From the NCBI GenBank assembly GCA_031551635.1, contig JAVBNH010000014.1:1-41858 (forward strand): a stretch of 41,858 nt of DNA, given 5' to 3'. The notes under the pieces were generated by a model. That model made no database searches. It was given only the letters and a program-made list of their open reading frames with translations, and was not told the DNA's origin. Source of the stretch: JAVBNH01 sp031551635 (GTDB lineage: Bacteria > Bacillota > Clostridia > Oscillospirales > Acutalibacteraceae). A program made the translations under genes and the position numbers. Shown here in pieces: positions 39,748-41,858 of the stretch. How positions within the stretch are numbered: the stretch's first letter is position 1; each line of letters opens with the position of its first letter.

Positions 39748-40547
39748 TTAATCAGCAATATAATATTTTACTTTCATATCCGTTCCATCAATTTCGTATT
39801 CCTCAGCTTCCACACCGTCATAATCTATATTAACAAGCTCATAAGGTGTATCACGCTCTATGCCACCACCGCAATAATAAAATTTCCCATAATCTTCTTT
39901 GTGTCTTTTGTAATATATTTTGTGATGTATTTTGCTACATAATATTTATTATCATCTAGTCTGACTGCCCAGTTTAGACCGTATTTGTATTCCTTTATGC
40001 CAAACACAGGTCTGCCCTGCTTATCATTAAATCCTAAAGGCTCAAAGCTTAAACCGCCTGAGTTAATGAATCCGTGAAAATGTATTGCGCCGTCTCTGTG
40101 ATACTCAGGTATTAGAAGGTATTTTAAATCTTTTCTAACGGTCATATTATTCAACCATTTTTTAAAAGCTTTGCCAATCTCTTTACTATCGTATCTATCA
40201 ATTTTTTCTTTATCTAGAGTAAATGTAATCATATAATCCCACACATCAGAGTTAAGCAGAGCAATATCGAACATTTTATCTTTTGCCCTTTTAATGTTAT
40301 CGCTCCTAATGTCCTCATTGCCAAAGCGTTCTTTTTTCTTTTCCGCTAAATATGCCAAGTAATCCCAATTTGGTACTTCCATTAATTCATCTTCAATTTC
40401 ATCATAGTAAAGCGAAGTCGTTAAGTCTATTCGTTTTGCTTTAGGCTCATTTTCATCAGCGAACATGGGAGAACTAAAGGTAGTATACTTTTGTGTACCG
40501 TTTGGATACTTTTTGATTTTTGTATTGAACTTTGCCAAACTTATCAT
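39748..40547 (-). pseudogene. HUH rolling-circle replication initiator (Rep), frameshifted
   Basis: Reading from 40547, the first frame gives an HUH endonuclease: YMITFTLD (motif 1), GAIHFHGFIN (H-F-H metal site) and YVAKYITKYITK (catalytic Tyr). It would nick the phage origin and start ssDNA synthesis. The frame hits a stop at 39858, but a shift of -1 at 39897 (after the codon of K in TKDTK) opens a tail of 49 residues beginning EDYGKFYYCGGG and ending at 39748 that continues the family-like sequence. Total about 266 aa. A deletion of one base or programmed -1 frameshifting could explain this. The ATG at 40547 is very close to AAGGA; TTG 40538 or ATG 40601 are alternatives. Confidence 0.7.
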
Positions 40548-40639
40548 TCCTTTTATGTTTTTATTAGAGTTTAGTATTATGAGTGCTTTTTGAGGGTACA
40601 AACAAGATAAATAAAATTAAAATAAATATATAAATATAT

Positions 40640-40753
40640 AGAGCGTGTTTTTTCTACTTATTGTTATGCTGTTTTTGTCTTTTTATAATTTAGAAGTTAT
40701 TTTTTTGTTTTTTTTATTTATTTTTATATTTTTGTTTTTTTTTTCTATATTTT
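40640..40753. other. T-rich, strand-biased tract between zot and rep
   Basis: About 110 bp in which the plus strand is mostly T with few A and almost no G or C except short TTTTTG and TTTTTC steps (A-rich on the coding strand). No open frame of use. It sits after the zot stop and upstream of rep, and could hold rep promoters or the phage origin. Confidence 0.55.
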
Positions 40754-41479
40754 ATCAATAACTTCTTTTTTCTTAAAGTCAAATACATCATTCCAATTAG
40801 TAGGTGTAAATACTTTTTTTTCTTCATAGGTGTATAGAGTGGCAAATTTATCATAGTATGGCTTGCGATAGAACCGGAAACGACCAATAGGAACTTCTAC
40901 AACATCATAGGCAACTTTTCGGAATCCCTGTTTAAACCCACGACCAAGAACCTCTGTATTTCTATCTGCAACCTTAGCAACTGTAGTATGACTTGATTCA
41001 ATGTGAGTGAAATTAAAATGACCTTTAGTAAGGTAGAGAGTTTCATCACTGGCACGTTTAACATTAAGGTCAACAGCGTCATATATCTGAGTAGCAAGAA
41101 ACAGATGCATATTGTATTTACGAAGAAAATTAAAGAACTCATCATCAGACTGAGACCATTTTTGATAAGAACGAGCCGGCCAGATAGTACGGCATTCATC
41201 AATAAGGATAGCGCAGTCCTTTAAATCAGCACTATACAGCCATGATTTATCAATATCATACTTAGTAACACCCTCAACAATAACCTCTCTCATGGGTATC
41301 ATATTCACACCTGCATATGGATACTGACAGTATACAGTCAAGCCCATTTTTAAGTATGTTTCAGCTATTAAGGCAAACAAGCTTGACTTTCCTACCCCCC
41401 TGTCACCTATTACAAGAGTACAGTAAGGCTCAATTATATGTTTTCTTAAACGCCTGTTAAATATTGATAAAATACTCAT
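40745..41479 (-). CDS. Zot/pI-type phage assembly ATPase
   Basis: A 244-aa P-loop ATPase: Walker A GDRGVGKSS (residues 25-33), Walker B CAILIDECRTIW (D94, E95), and LFLATQIYDAVD. It matches the zonular occludens toxin-like (pI) group of filamentous phages, needed for export of the virion. No clear membrane helix is seen in the sequence, unlike pI of Ff phages, so the small membrane protein encoded just upstream might supply the anchor. Start ATG overlaps that gene's stop (ATGA) and is preceded by AAAGGAAGG. Confidence 0.82.
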   Translation of the reverse strand: MSILSIFNRRLRKHIIEPYCTLVIGDRGVGKSSLFALIAETYLKMGLTVYCQYPYAGVNMIPMREVIVEGVTKYDIDKSWLYSADLKDCAILIDECRTIWPARSYQKWSQSDDEFFNFLRKYNMHLFLATQIYDAVDLNVKRASDETLYLTKGHFNFTHIESSHTTVAKVADRNTEVLGRGFKQGFRKVAYDVVEVPIGRFRFYRKPYYDKFATLYTYEEKKVFTPTNWNDVFDFKKKEVIDKI

Positions 41480-41634
41480 TTATAGTACCTTCCTTTGAAT
41501 GTATACGAAAATATGCGGTTAAGCATAATAAACAAAATCACAGCCAAAACCAAATACCAAAGAGCTGTAAATTTTGTTAAAACAAATATATATTCTGAAA
41601 ACAAATCAACTACTTTCTGAAAATATGTAATCAT
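41476..41634 (-). CDS. Small inovirus membrane protein, 52 aa
   Basis: MITYFQKVVDLFSEYIFVLT then a hydrophobic helix (ALWYLVLAVILFIML) and a basic C-terminus (TFKGRYYK). One transmembrane segment is clear. Its stop overlaps the zot start by 3-4 nt, so translation is coupled. By position it resembles the minor coat protein pVI or a membrane partner of the assembly ATPase. It is too short for a standard length cut-off, but position and coupling support it. Confidence 0.65.
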   Translation of the reverse strand: MITYFQKVVDLFSEYIFVLTKFTALWYLVLAVILFIMLNRIFSYTFKGRYYK

Positions 41635-41645
41635 TTTTAATAAAA

Positions 41646-41674
41646 GGCAGGACAATATTAATAATTATCCTGCC
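41646..41674 (-). terminator. Terminator between the coat-like gene and the small membrane gene
   Basis: GGCAGGA (41646-41652) pairs with TCCTGCC (41668-41674), 15-nt loop; on the minus strand TTTTATT follows. A terminator after the major coat gene is a known feature of filamentous phages and keeps coat expression high and downstream genes low. Confidence 0.65.
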
Positions 41675-41692
41675 ATTCACCCCCAAATTATC

Positions 41693-41857
41693 TTATCTGC
41701 TGAAACGTCTCTTTTTACCCGAAGAAGATATACCGTGAATTCCGAGTTTTCGGATAACTCCAATGGCGAACATGGTAATACCACCCAGAAGAGCAAACAG
41801 GACAGGGACATACAACAGTGGATTGCCTGTAATTGTTGAAATGACGTTAGAAAACAT
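41693..41857 (-). CDS. Candidate inovirus major coat protein (may extend past the window)
   Basis: Reading from ATG 41857: MFSNVISTITGNPLLYVPVL followed by a hydrophobic helix ending FAIGVI, then a basic tail (RKLGIHGISSSGKKRRFSR), 54 aa. A central helix and a Lys/Arg-rich C-terminus are the features of pVIII-type coat proteins, whose tail contacts the ssDNA. The true start may lie beyond the right edge with a signal peptide. It is followed by the hairpin terminator. Confidence 0.55.
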   Translation of the reverse strand: MFSNVISTITGNPLLYVPVLFALLGGITMFAIGVIRKLGIHGISSSGKKRRFSR

Positions 41858-41858
41858 G

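Larger units (their letters stand above)
39512..41858 (-). mobile_element. Inovirus (filamentous phage) prophage, left part
   Basis: From here to the right edge the DNA is clearly more AT-rich than the host, all genes run leftward, and they encode a small basic-tailed coat-like protein, a hairpin terminator, a small membrane protein, a Zot/pI-type ATPase, an HUH Rep and a small ORF. The order coat, terminator, small membrane protein, assembly ATPase is the same as in Ff-type phages (VIII, terminator, VI, I). No integrase is visible within it. The rest of the element is beyond the window. Confidence 0.75.

Noticed and set aside
39748..39899. Programmed -1 frameshift in rep as the preferred explanation
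   Set aside because: The ACA AAG AAG context is not a canonical slippery heptamer and no stable stem follows, so a simple one-base change is at least as likely; kept as an open alternative.
40897..41202. 101-aa minus-strand frame inside zot
   Set aside because: Overlapping frame within a gene with Walker motifs; no ribosome-binding site.

Overview
The window looks like a chromosomal segment of a spore-forming, low-to-moderate-GC member of the Clostridia, most like the Oscillospiraceae/Ruminococcaceae group. The evidence is Gram-positive-type Shine-Dalgarno sites and TTGACA/TATAAT promoters, a Firmicutes-style division and cell wall (dcw) cluster with a PASTA-tailed SpoVD/FtsI-type PBP, a DAP-type MurE, SpoIIM, and a prolyl-tRNA synthetase of the short archaeal/eukaryote-like type. 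Genus cannot be decided from the sequence alone.

Layout. 1-1470: the start of a leftward gene, then rpsF-ssb-rpsR with promoter and terminator. 1479-16976: the dcw cluster mraZ-rsmH-ftsL-spoVD/ftsI-murE-murF-mraY-ftsW-murG-murA-ftsQ-ftsZ, followed by acpP. It builds lipid II and the septal machinery; murD, murC, murB and ftsA are absent from the cluster. 17059-22683: HAD phosphatase, proS, then leftward trmL-pdxK, a 63-aa orphan protein and a CNNM/CBS membrane protein. 22909-23090: one tRNA (CAU anticodon) with a consensus promoter and strong terminator. 23326-26275: a promoter with an overlapping inverted repeat drives a GPH sugar symporter and a coupled beta-propeller protein (possibly oligogalacturonate-lyase-like). 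26280-29977: a leftward four-gene run encoding a TVP38 membrane protein, a lipoprotein, a GDPD-fold protein lacking catalytic histidines and a YhhN/lysoplasmalogenase-like protein, which I read as a candidate envelope-lipid (plasmalogen?) operon. 30297-37459: radical SAM protein, secreted beta-helix protein, hflX-chbG, a Thr-rich lipoprotein and a GH29 alpha-L-fucosidase. 37751-39370: spoIIM and a XerD/XerC-type recombinase, convergent.

39512 to the right edge: the left part of an AT-rich filamentous-phage (inovirus) prophage, all leftward: a coat-protein-like gene, an intergenic hairpin terminator, a small membrane protein, a Zot/pI assembly ATPase, an HUH rolling-circle Rep interrupted by a 1-nt frameshift, and a small ORF. 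It abuts a 28-bp dif-like perfect palindrome (11-6-11 layout) about 150 bp from the xer gene, suggesting integration at the chromosome dimer resolution site.

A dispersed structured repeat of about 65-78 bp occurs four times (twice in tandem between murE and murF, once before proS, once inverted before the radical SAM gene). The phage-dif-xer junction, the repeat family and the lipid-related operon are the parts most worth a second look. All function calls rest on motif recognition by eye; no database search was run.
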